Positions 41,217 to 48,650 of a stretch of 48,650 bases of DNA are shown here, piece after piece. How positions within the stretch are numbered: position 1 is the stretch's first letter; the number at the start of each line of letters is the position of its first letter. Location: contig JAFUDC010000109.1 of assembly GCA_017459345.1 (NCBI GenBank), positions 1 to 48,650 of the forward strand. Direction: 5' to 3'. A program made the translations under genes and the position numbers. The notes under the pieces were generated by a model. The model searched no databases. It was not told where the DNA came from and saw only the letters and a list, made by a program, of their open reading frames with translations. The DNA is from Eubacterium sp. Its GTDB lineage: Bacteria > Bacillota > Clostridia > Lachnospirales > Lachnospiraceae.

Positions 41217-43021
41217 GAAACAGATTTACACAAGTAAGAAAAAAACTGAACACCTTAAGCATCGGGCAGAAGCTGACCTTTATCGTAGTCTTTGTAGTAC
41301 TTACTCCCAGTCTTCTGCTCGCTTTCTTTTTTGCCGGACATGTCTATGATCTTACCCTGACCCAGACCATCCAGGAGAAGCAGAGGGAAATCAGCAGAAC
41401 AGAACCTAAGATCAGTATGGAAATCAACCATATTCTTGATCATGCCAGACTGGTTAAGTCACAGACCTTCTACCGAAATGTATTCTCTTATTCGGGAGAG
41501 GAATTCAGCCCGGACCTGCTTCAGTCGGAGGATGCCCGGGATTTTTATCAGACCCTGTCCAATATGATACGCAGCCGGTCTCTTAAACATGTCAGAATCT
41601 ATGTGGATCTGCCTGAGACGGATGCCGTCTTCTCCTCCCAGACAAACGGATATCCCATTCAGCCCATGAGCAGGATCCGGGGCAGCTACTGGCATGGCAT
41701 ATTCGAGGGTGCCCACTATAATGAGCTCTTTGCTCCGGCCTTCTATCTTTCAGGAAGAGAGGTTGAAGAGCTGGGAGACCTGGCCTACATCCTCCCTGCC
41801 TCCTGTGTCCGGGACGGAAAGCACATCCGCTGTTACCTGGTCCTGTACTATTCCACGGACCTGCTGGAAAGCATCCTGGCCAATGTATCTAATGAGGACG
41901 GGACGGTCTCCTACCTGATCACCGACCGGGATGCTACGGTGACCTCCACCGACAGCAGACTGTCGGGCATCTACCATTTCAGCTACGATGATATCTATGA
42001 TTATCTCTTTTCCTCCAACAACTATATGGAAAAGGAGATTCTGGGTCAGACTGTATACTTGAGCTTCAAGACCATCCAGAGAACCAGCTGGTTCCTGATT
42101 AATGTGGTCCCCGAATCCATCATCATCAGGGAAACCGCAAAGACCATAGTCCGCTATGCCCTGATTGTGGCAGTGATCCTTACCGCATCACTCTTTATGG
42201 CCATCCGCCTTTCCAATTCCCTGGCAAAAAGAATATCCGGCGTGATAAAAACCATGTCAAAGACCAGGGAAGGCTATCTGGTGCCCATGGAGGAGCCGGA
42301 GGTGATGGATGAGATCGGCAACCTGATCTCCACTTACAACTATATGACCGGCCAGCAGAAGGAACTGACCGAAAACCTGAAAAAAACCGGCGATGAACTT
42401 CGCATCGCTGAGGTAAATGCCCTGCAGGCTCAGATTAACCCACATTTTCTATATAATACTTTAGACACAATCCAGTGGATGGCCCTGGCAGGCAAGGAGG
42501 CAGAAATCAGCACCACGGTCCAGAAACTGTCCCGTTTCTACAAGCTTACCCTGGGCAGGGATATGACGAATACCACTGTGGAAAAGGAGATTGAACACGC
42601 CTCCATCTATGTGGATCTGCAGAATCTTCGTTTCGATGATGCGGTGGAGTTCATCGTGGATATCCCAGATGACCTGCGGCCCCTGCCTATTCCCCGGCTG
42701 ACCCTCCAGCCCATCGTGGAGAATGCCATTTTACACGGAATCCGGGAGAAGGACAGTAAGGAAGGCTGTATCGTGGTCACCGGCTGGATGGAAGGTGCCG
42801 ATGCCTGCCTGCTGATTTCCGATGACGGAGTCGGCATCAAGGAAGACTTTCTCCCCAAAATACTAAGCGAGGAAGGCATCAACCCATCCTCCACCGGAAC
42901 CAACATCGCCATCTACAATGTGCACCACCGCCTGCAGCTTCTCTACGGCCCGGATTACGGGCTGTCATATGAGAGTACGGAGGGTCAGGGAACAGAGGTT
43001 ATGATCCGCTTTCCGGTGTGA
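41213..43021 (+). CDS. Sensor histidine kinase, YesM/LytS type
   Basis: The 602-residue protein has a first membrane helix at about residues 20-45, an extracellular sensor domain of about 270 residues, a second helix near 305-330, and a HAMP-like linker. The His_kinase block is QAQINPHFLYNTLDTIQWMA with phospho-acceptor H411. The ATPase domain carries LQPIVENAILHG and DDGVGI. This is the YesM architecture that senses extracellular carbohydrates or a ligand-loaded binding protein. It is coupled to the response regulator by an ATGA overlap. The convergent ABC operon and divergent rhamnose operon are the likely targets. Confidence 0.9.
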   Translation: MRNRFTQVRKKLNTLSIGQKLTFIVVFVVLTPSLLLAFFFAGHVYDLTLTQTIQEKQREISRTEPKISMEINHILDHARLVKSQTFYRNVFSYSGEEFSPDLLQSEDARDFYQTLSNMIRSRSLKHVRIYVDLPETDAVFSSQTNGYPIQPMSRIRGSYWHGIFEGAHYNELFAPAFYLSGREVEELGDLAYILPASCVRDGKHIRCYLVLYYSTDLLESILANVSNEDGTVSYLITDRDATVTSTDSRLSGIYHFSYDDIYDYLFSSNNYMEKEILGQTVYLSFKTIQRTSWFLINVVPESIIIRETAKTIVRYALIVAVILTASLFMAIRLSNSLAKRISGVIKTMSKTREGYLVPMEEPEVMDEIGNLISTYNYMTGQQKELTENLKKTGDELRIAEVNALQAQINPHFLYNTLDTIQWMALAGKEAEISTTVQKLSRFYKLTLGRDMTNTTVEKEIEHASIYVDLQNLRFDDAVEFIVDIPDDLRPLPIPRLTLQPIVENAILHGIREKDSKEGCIVVTGWMEGADACLLISDDGVGIKEDFLPKILSEEGINPSSTGTNIAIYNVHHRLQLLYGPDYGLSYESTEGQGTEVMIRFPV

Positions 43022-43030
43022 AAAAAAAAC

Positions 43031-43090
43031 CGGCTCGCCGGCAGGAGAAATGCATATGCATTTTTCTCTGCCGGGGGCCGATTTTTTTAT
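43031..43090. terminator. Strong bidirectional terminator
   Basis: CCGGCAG (43038-43044) and CTGCCGG (43068-43074), extended inward by GAGAAA/TTTTTCT and outward by CGGC/GCCG, form a long stem around TGCATATGCA. It is flanked by A9 on the left and T7 on the right, so it works for the sensor kinase gene and for the convergent ABC operon. Confidence 0.85.
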
Positions 43091-43161
43091 TATATTATGA
43101 GGTAGGTAAACTTATGAAAAAAAGTCTTATTAAATTATGCAGCCTCTTAACTGCTCAGATT

Positions 43162-44229
43162 TTAATAGATATCCTTCCACTCTGCGATATTGTCAGGATT
43201 GAACTGGAAGGGAGGTCCAAGAATAATTTCGGAAGCTCCGCTGCCGTCTGCAAGCTCGGACAGTGTATATGGGCTGTTCTCCATATCCCCTGCTTCAAAT
43301 GTATCACCTACAGCACCTGTGATGGTTCCGTCAACTAAAGCGATGCTTGTGTAACCGGCAAGTTTTCCAAGGTCGATGGGGTTCCAGAGGAACATGTATG
43401 GGCAGCTGTGAGCATCGTCAGCACCGATGTACTCAGCCATCTCGGACGGAAGGCCGAGACCGGTCAGCTTAACGGAAGATCCCTGATCCTGGAGAACCTT
43501 TGCGGCAGCACTGATACCAACAGTGGTAGGAGCGCAGATTACTTTAAGGTCCGGATAGTTCTGAAGGAGAGCCTGGGTCTTATCTGTGGACTTCTGAGGC
43601 TCATCATCACCGTACTCAACGGCTACAAGCTCCAGCTTGGAGTACTTTTCATCACTTTCCTGAACAGACTTCATAGCCTCAATCCATGCATTCTGGTTTG
43701 TGGCCTGGGAAGTAGCGGAAAGAATAGCATACTGGCCTTCGCCGCCTGTGATATCATAAACGGCATCGATCAAAGCCTGACCAACTTCCTGTACACCAGC
43801 CTGGTTGCAGAAGGTTGCACGGGTTGCGGAGTTAACATCAGAGTCAAGAGTGCAGACCTTGATGCCTGCATCCATAGCTTCCTGACAAACAGAAGCAAGA
43901 GCATTTGCATCGTTTGCAGCGATGGCGATGGAGTCAACACCCTGGGAGATCAGAGACTGGATTACTGTGATCTGGGCATCTGCTGTGGCAGCTTCAGGGT
44001 TCTGAACGATGCATGTGCCGCCGGCAGCCTCGATGACTTCCTGGAAGCCCTCAGCTTCTTTCTCGTTGTAAGGATTACCTGCGGACTTGGTTACGATGGC
44101 ATAAGTCTTGCCGCCATCTGAGCTTCCGGCGCTGTCACTGCTGCCGGAACCTGATCCGCCGCCGCATCCAGCCAGCATACCTGCTGCAAGAGCAGTACAC
44201 ATAAGGACACTTAAAATTTTCTTTTTCAT
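43162..44229 (-). CDS. Sugar ABC transporter substrate-binding lipoprotein (RhaS-type)
   Basis: The start is set at 44229, nine bases after AAAGGAG; the frame opens at 44247. The 355-residue protein has a lipoprotein signal (LAGC, Cys 22), a Ser/Gly linker and a type I periplasmic-binding fold: KTYAIVTKSAGNPYNEKEAEGF, QGVDSIAIAANDANAL, VCTLDSDVN, and LTGLGLPSEMAEYIG with FLWNPIDLGKLAGY. The last two blocks resemble RhaS of rhizobial L-rhamnose transporters and, more distantly, LsrB. Given the rhamnose operon next door I infer L-rhamnose. It is the last gene of the four-gene operon. Confidence 0.85.
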   Translation of the reverse strand: MKKKILSVLMCTALAAGMLAGCGGGSGSGSSDSAGSSDGGKTYAIVTKSAGNPYNEKEAEGFQEVIEAAGGTCIVQNPEAATADAQITVIQSLISQGVDSIAIAANDANALASVCQEAMDAGIKVCTLDSDVNSATRATFCNQAGVQEVGQALIDAVYDITGGEGQYAILSATSQATNQNAWIEAMKSVQESDEKYSKLELVAVEYGDDEPQKSTDKTQALLQNYPDLKVICAPTTVGISAAAKVLQDQGSSVKLTGLGLPSEMAEYIGADDAHSCPYMFLWNPIDLGKLAGYTSIALVDGTITGAVGDTFEAGDMENSPYTLSELADGSGASEIILGPPFQFNPDNIAEWKDIY

Positions 44230-44268
44230 GTTACATTCTCCTTTCATACTTGGATATATTTAAAGGCG

Positions 44269-45276
44269 CTAAGCCGTGCCTTTCTTCCCACCCTTTTTCA
44301 CCGCAGCGGTGATAGCCGGGATCAGAACGGATATGATCAGCATGGCGCCGATGATAACCAGGATCAGCTGTGTATTCATGTTAATCTGACCAAAGGCGAT
44401 ACGTAAGCAGACAATGATGAGGGCTGCGATGATACCGCCGACGATATTTCCTTTTCCTCCGGTAGTAGCGATGCCGCCGAATACGCACATGGCGATGACT
44501 TCCATCTCGAAACCGTTACCTGTAGTGGTGTTGGCACCGTATGTGGAGGCCAGGAGGAAGAGGCCGCACATACCAGCCAGGAATCCGATCAGGGAGAAGC
44601 TGAAGAAACGAATCTTCTGCACTTCAATACCGGTATAATAGGCTGTGGTGCTGTTGGAACCGATGGCATAAAGCTTGCGGCCGAAGGTTGTCTTGTTCAG
44701 TATGACAATAAAAGCCACGATACAGATTACGACGAAGAAGAAGGACAGGGGTACCGGTCCTACCATGGTTCTAAGAGGAGCAATACTCTGAATATTGATC
44801 ATGGATGCGGACCCTCCGCTGCCAAGAGCAACCTCAGCAATACCACGGAAGATAATCTGAGTTCCCAGGGTGACGATCATGGTGGGGAGCTCAGTAAACT
44901 GAGTTGCCACGAAACCGTTGATCATACCGCAGACAAGTCCTGTTGCCAGGCAGGCTAAGAGTACCATGATCAGGGGCATTCCCGCATTGCTTACCAGGCA
45001 GCCGACCGTCGCGGTGAGGCACACGATGGAGCCCACCGAGATATCGATATCTCCCAATACCAGGATGAAGGCCATGCCGAAGAGCATGAAGATCTCAGCC
45101 AGGTATCTGGGACTTTCCCTTAAGATATTGGTCAGGTTATAGTTTGGAGACAGGATGGCACCGAAGATGTTCACTACGATCAGTAAGATGACCAGGGCGC
45201 CTTCCCAGCTTAAAAGCTTCTCTTTAAGCCCACCTTCACGGGTGGCGGATATCGTTCTTCCTGATTTACCAGCCAT
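44269..45276 (-). CDS. Sugar ABC transporter permease (second)
   Basis: The 335-residue protein has about ten hydrophobic segments and the RbsC-type permease signature GIEVQKIRFFSFSLIGFLAGMCGL with AIGSNSTTAYYTG before it. A Lys/Gly tail ends the protein. It starts two bases after the first permease stop, so the two are coupled and probably form a heterodimeric channel (RhaP/RhaQ-like). It lies in the cytoplasmic membrane. Confidence 0.87.
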   Translation of the reverse strand: MAGKSGRTISATREGGLKEKLLSWEGALVILLIVVNIFGAILSPNYNLTNILRESPRYLAEIFMLFGMAFILVLGDIDISVGSIVCLTATVGCLVSNAGMPLIMVLLACLATGLVCGMINGFVATQFTELPTMIVTLGTQIIFRGIAEVALGSGGSASMINIQSIAPLRTMVGPVPLSFFFVVICIVAFIVILNKTTFGRKLYAIGSNSTTAYYTGIEVQKIRFFSFSLIGFLAGMCGLFLLASTYGANTTTGNGFEMEVIAMCVFGGIATTGGKGNIVGGIIAALIIVCLRIAFGQINMNTQLILVIIGAMLIISVLIPAITAAVKKGGKKGTA

Positions 45277-45278
45277 AA

Positions 45279-46262
45279 TTACATCTCCCTTCTTGACAGA
45301 GCCTGCTTATCCATCACTCTCTGCGTAATAACGTTAAGTACAACAACCACAAGGATGATTACACCCTTTACCAGGTTCTGGGCGATGGCATCGATGCCTA
45401 CCAGCGGAAGTGCCTTTGCAATGATGGCGATGATCAGGGCACCCAGGAAGGTTCCCACAACAGAACCACGGCCGCCGTTCATGCTGACACCGCCGATAAC
45501 ACAGGCGGCAATGACATCCATTTCCTTGCCATACTGCATATTGGGCTGAGCAGATGCATAGATAGATACAGATAAGACACCTGCCAGACCTGCCAGAAGA
45601 CCCATGATGGCATAAACCGAAATCTTGGTACGTTCCACATTGATACCGGAAATCCTTGCTGCTTCCTCGTTGGAACCAACCGCATAAATCTTACGGCCGA
45701 ACTTGGTCCACTTCATGACCACAAAGAAGATGACGTAGGCGATGACCAGAATCACATAAGGTCCGATGGATCCTTCTTTACCGAAGTCTGAAAAACCGGA
45801 TACATCGGCACCGGATGCCCAGGCATTGTTGGATATTACGTAAGCCATACCTCTCCAGATGTACATGGCACCCATGGTACAGATGATCGGAGCAACCTTA
45901 CCCTTAGATATGATCAGACCATTGATTACACCGCAGATTGCACCAATCAGTGTACCAATAATGAAGAGGAGAAAAGTATTATGTATAACATCGTACTTCT
46001 GCAGAAGTCCAATGATCATACCTGCAAAAGCTAAGGTTGAAGTGATGGAAATATCGATTCCCGCTGTCAGCATAACGCAGAGCATACCGAGAGCCATCAG
46101 CATGGTCAGGGCGTTATTCCTGAATATCTGTGAGATATTGGTCGGAGACAGGAAGGAAGGACTCATGATGGAGATAACTGCCACCAGGACAATCAGCACG
46201 ATGACCAGACTGGCTTCTCTGGAGCCGGTAATCTGTTTGATCAGTGATTTATTCTTATTCAT
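45279..46262 (-). CDS. Sugar ABC transporter permease (first)
   Basis: The 327-residue membrane protein belongs to the RbsC/BPD_transp_2 family: AVGSNEEAARISGINVERTK, then AIMGLLAGLAGVLSVS, and the loop CVIGGVSMNGGRGSVVGT are characteristic. The start overlaps the ATPase stop by four bases. It pairs with the next permease; having two different permeases is typical of the RhaPQ and LsrCD systems rather than ribose-type homodimers. Confidence 0.87.
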   Translation of the reverse strand: MNKNKSLIKQITGSREASLVIVLIVLVAVISIMSPSFLSPTNISQIFRNNALTMLMALGMLCVMLTAGIDISITSTLAFAGMIIGLLQKYDVIHNTFLLFIIGTLIGAICGVINGLIISKGKVAPIICTMGAMYIWRGMAYVISNNAWASGADVSGFSDFGKEGSIGPYVILVIAYVIFFVVMKWTKFGRKIYAVGSNEEAARISGINVERTKISVYAIMGLLAGLAGVLSVSIYASAQPNMQYGKEMDVIAACVIGGVSMNGGRGSVVGTFLGALIIAIIAKALPLVGIDAIAQNLVKGVIILVVVVLNVITQRVMDKQALSRREM

Positions 46263-47776
46263 GCTCCCACCTCCTTATCGGACTGCTCCATGGCAAGCTC
46301 CAGGATCTTCTCCTGAGAAGCATCTGCCACATCAAGGCATCCTGTCACACGTCCTTTACACATTACATAGATACGGTCGCTCATGCCGAGCACCTCAGCC
46401 ATCTCGGAAGATACCAGGATAATGCCGTAGCCCTGCTGGGCCAGCTCACCCATGATCGCATAGATCTCAGCCTTGGCACCCACATCAACACCCTTGGTCG
46501 GCTCATCCATGATGACCAGTCTCATATTCTTCTGAACCAGAGCCTTGGCAACCACAACCTTCTGCTGGTTACCGCCGGACAGGGAGCTGGCCGGATCAAA
46601 GATGGTTACTGCCTTGGTATCCACATCCTCCAGATACTGCTTGGACATTTCTCTTTCTTTTTTATCATTGATAAATCCGTTATTGGAGAGTTCATCCTGG
46701 ATCGGGAATATTACATTGACGCCCAGACCCCAGTTCATGATCAGTCCCTGTTTCTGTCTATCCTCCGGAAGCAGGATAATACCAGCCTTCATGGCATCCT
46801 TGGGCCTTCTGATGGTAAGCTCTTTTCCATCCAGGAAAATCTTTCCGGATTCTGCCCTGGTAATGCCGCTGACTGCTTCCATGGTTTCTGTTCTGCCTGC
46901 GCCTACCAGACCGGTCAGACCAACGATCTCTCCGGCATGAACCGTGAGGCTCACATCCTTAAAGTAACCGGTTCTGGAGAGGCCTTCCAGACGGAAAAGC
47001 TCTTCCCCGATCTCTACCTCAGGCTTGGGATACATATCGGTAATCTCACGGCCTACCATGTACTTGATCAGCTCCGGCTCGGTGATCTCATCTACATTAT
47101 ATGTACCAATATACTGGGAATCACGGAAAACGGTGATCCGCTGTGCCAGACGGTACATATCCTCCATACGGTGGGAGATAAAGATGATGGAAACACCCTC
47201 AGCATGAAGCTCATCCACGATCCGGTAAAGCTCCTGAGACTCATTGGCCGTAAGAGCAGCCGTGGGCTCATCCAGCAAAATAACCTGTGCATTCGTCGAT
47301 AAGGCCTTGGCAATCTCAACCATCTGCTGCTGGGCGATGGTCAGGGAGCCGACCTCATCAGTCACCTTGAAATTGGCATGCAGACGGTCAAGCAGCTTTT
47401 TTGCTTCCTTGTTCATCTCATTCCACTGGATCATTCCGCTTTTGATGATCTCATGACCAATGAAGATATTTTCTGTTACTGTAAGCTCCGGATAGGATGT
47501 GGGATGCTGGTATACTGCTGCGATACCAAGCTCCTGGGCATCCTTTGTTCCCTTGAAGCTGACTTCCTGGCCATTGAAATAGATATGGCCTTCCTCAGGC
47601 TGATGTACACCGGTAATGGTCTTGATGAATGTCGACTTACCGGCTCCGTTTTCTCCCATCAGCGCATGAACTTCCCCTCTGCGAAGCTGGAACTGAACAT
47701 TGTTCAATGCCTTCACACCGGGGAATATTTTTGTGATTCCTTTCAGTTCAAGGATCAGATCTTCTTTTCCTGCCAC
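46259..47776 (-). CDS. Sugar ABC transporter ATP-binding protein (RhaT/RbsA-like, two nucleotide-binding domains)
   Basis: The start is a GTG at 47774-47776 with GGAGGG about eight bases upstream. The 505-residue protein has two ABC domains. The first has Walker A GENGAGKS (41-48), signature LTIAQQQMVEIAKAL and Walker B VILLDEPTAALT. The second has a degenerate Walker A GLVGAGRTE, signature LSGGNQQKVVVAKAL and VIMDEPTKGVDVG. This asymmetry is normal for the sugar (CUT2) class. It is the first gene of the operon. An inverted repeat overlaps its SD, and an element shared with the rhamnose operon lies upstream. Confidence 0.9.
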   Translation of the reverse strand: MAGKEDLILELKGITKIFPGVKALNNVQFQLRRGEVHALMGENGAGKSTFIKTITGVHQPEEGHIYFNGQEVSFKGTKDAQELGIAAVYQHPTSYPELTVTENIFIGHEIIKSGMIQWNEMNKEAKKLLDRLHANFKVTDEVGSLTIAQQQMVEIAKALSTNAQVILLDEPTAALTANESQELYRIVDELHAEGVSIIFISHRMEDMYRLAQRITVFRDSQYIGTYNVDEITEPELIKYMVGREITDMYPKPEVEIGEELFRLEGLSRTGYFKDVSLTVHAGEIVGLTGLVGAGRTETMEAVSGITRAESGKIFLDGKELTIRRPKDAMKAGIILLPEDRQKQGLIMNWGLGVNVIFPIQDELSNNGFINDKKEREMSKQYLEDVDTKAVTIFDPASSLSGGNQQKVVVAKALVQKNMRLVIMDEPTKGVDVGAKAEIYAIMGELAQQGYGIILVSSEMAEVLGMSDRIYVMCKGRVTGCLDVADASQEKILELAMEQSDKEVGA

Positions 47777-47781
47777 TGATA

Positions 47782-47830
47782 AACCCTCCTTTCGTGATTA
47801 ACTAAAGTATAAAATCAACGAAGGAGGGTT
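47782..47830 (-). promoter_or_regulatory. Inverted repeat pairing with the SD of the ABC operon
   Basis: On the minus strand AACCCTCCTT (47830-47821) is perfectly complementary to AAGGAGGGTT (47791-47782), the SD of the ATPase gene, and GATT/AATC add an inner stem (about 47816-47813 / 47799-47796). If both arms are transcribed, the hairpin would hide the SD. A possible -10 (TATACT, 47811-47806) inside the loop would leave the upstream arm untranscribed, so the role depends on the start site. Confidence 0.5.
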
Positions 47831-47842
47831 ATTAGAAGAATA

Positions 47843-47888
47843 TTTTTAGAAAAAGGGGGAAATTTTTTCGAGGTGGAGGGGGGAGTTG
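47843..47888 (-). promoter_or_regulatory. Candidate response-regulator site upstream of the ABC operon
   Basis: On the minus strand the segment contains AACTCCC, GAAAAAATTTCCCCC and TTTTTCTAAAAAT in the same order and spacing as 39471-39433, and at about the same distance (65-110 bases) from the first start codon. Confidence 0.5.
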
Positions 47889-48650
47889 TTTATAACTATA
47901 TAAGTGAATAAGTCCAGTGCGCAGCGGCTGAGCAAGGCGGACTTATTCACGACATTATCGAGTCAGGCAGTCAGCAACGACTGTACTTCAGAAATTGGTG
48001 GATACAATTGCCTCTTTTGGCACGTTTTATCCACAGTTTTTCTCTTTGGAAAGGTTCGCATGGAGTAGTAGGAGATAAATCCACCTTTAATCAGTATTAT
48101 TATCCACTTATGTTGATAATAATACAAGATATGTATCATACTATCTACTACAAAAGAATAAAAAATGAGGTTTGGGCTTCTGCAGCAGTTTATGGGTGGA
48201 TAAAGATGATCAGAGTTGTGATTATTATCGTATAACTACGATAAAGATGGCATGAAAACGGGATTTGTATCTCCCGGAACTCTCTGACTACCTGTTTTTT
48301 AAAGGATGATTCATACTGTTACAGTACTAACCCATTATACTGGTTGGTCTGACAGGTTTCCTGTCTGATCACCTTTATCTTATCTGGCCACAGGTATTAT
48401 GAAAAGTTAACTTATCAAATACCCTTTTGGCCAGCCATAGAATAAAGATTGAGCCAAAGTGAAACAGCCCGAAGGGCTGAGGTCAGTTAAATTAGAGCTA
48501 CCGAAATAGGGAGAAAGAACGAAGATGACAGCCCTGAGAACTGATGGCTGTCCAAATCATCACAATCGTCATTTCTTACAACCAGTTGATTGCTGAATTT
48601 ATAAACAGAGCTAATATATGGAGACAAATTTGTCTGTAATCCATTCTAAC
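47889..48650. other. Non-coding region with several inverted repeats
   Basis: No convincing gene lies here. Visible structures are GTGAATAAGTCC (47904-47915) with GGACTTATTCAC (47939-47950), a perfect 12-bp stem with a GC-rich loop; TTATCGTA (48225-48232) with TACGATAA (48237-48244); GACAGG/CCTGTC near 48350; AGCCC/GGGCT near 48470; and GACAGCC/GGCTGTC near 48524-48552. A perfect 14-bp palindrome AGACAAATTTGTCT is at 48622-48635. The last may be an operator for a gene beyond the window end. Confidence 0.45.

Noticed and set aside
46244-47302. 352-residue open frame on the plus strand opposite the ABC ATPase
   Set aside because: Antisense shadow of a gene with clear Walker and signature motifs.
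48008-48235. 75-residue open frame in the right-hand non-coding region
   Set aside because: No SD, no recognisable motif, low-complexity AT-rich composition, and it runs through an inverted repeat.

Overview
The window looks like a chromosomal stretch from a Gram-positive anaerobe, most likely a Lachnospiraceae/Clostridium-group gut bacterium. The basis is strong AGGAGG-type Shine-Dalgarno (SD) sites, a split two-gene transketolase, a YesM/YesN-type two-component system, a zinc-ribbon CD225 protein next to a DUF2752 protein, Firmicutes-type RND efflux, and dense GntR/LacI/LysR-controlled sugar loci. This assignment is inference. No rRNA, tRNA, CRISPR array, insertion sequence or phage gene was seen.

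Layout. 1-5.2 kb: an RND efflux pair (lipoprotein adaptor plus permease) behind a consensus sigma-A promoter. 5.3-9.8 kb: a D-2-hydroxyacid dehydrogenase, a two-subunit cytoplasmic molybdopterin oxidoreductase, and a divergent HxlR regulator. 9.9-11.9 kb: an SDR dehydrogenase, a CD225 protein and a DUF2752 protein. 12-19.1 kb: two paralogous LacI regulators around a GpsA-like dehydrogenase, then an araM-araB operon without araA or araD. 19.4-21.1 kb: a cdaR remnant, a glycerate kinase with an odd start, and an alpha/beta-hydrolase remnant.

21.2-33.6 kb is the most interesting region. It has a LysR gene, two tandem deoxyribose-phosphate-aldolase paralogues, an FGGY kinase, a GldA-type dehydrogenase, a PHP phosphoesterase, a class II aldolase, a HutC-type GntR, split transketolase and an unusually long transaldolase. 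Three promoters here carry the same TTGTATATACA palindrome, twice exactly between -35 and -10, and a weaker copy precedes the GntR gene. I infer one GntR regulon for an undefined polyol or sugar that feeds the pentose-phosphate pool. No transporter lies in it.

33.6-47.8 kb: an old-yellow-enzyme homologue, then an L-rhamnose system (TetR, rhaD, rhaB, rhaM). In it an AraA/FucI-family protein stands where a RhaA isomerase is expected. A response regulator/sensor kinase pair and a four-gene sugar ABC transporter follow. A similar A/G-rich element sits at the same distance upstream of the isomerase operon and the transporter operon, suggesting joint control by the response regulator. 47.8-48.65 kb holds no convincing gene, only inverted repeats.

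Several starts were moved to the codon with a proper SD or family-typical N-terminus; each case is explained in its entry. All functions come from reading motifs and gene order; no database search was run.
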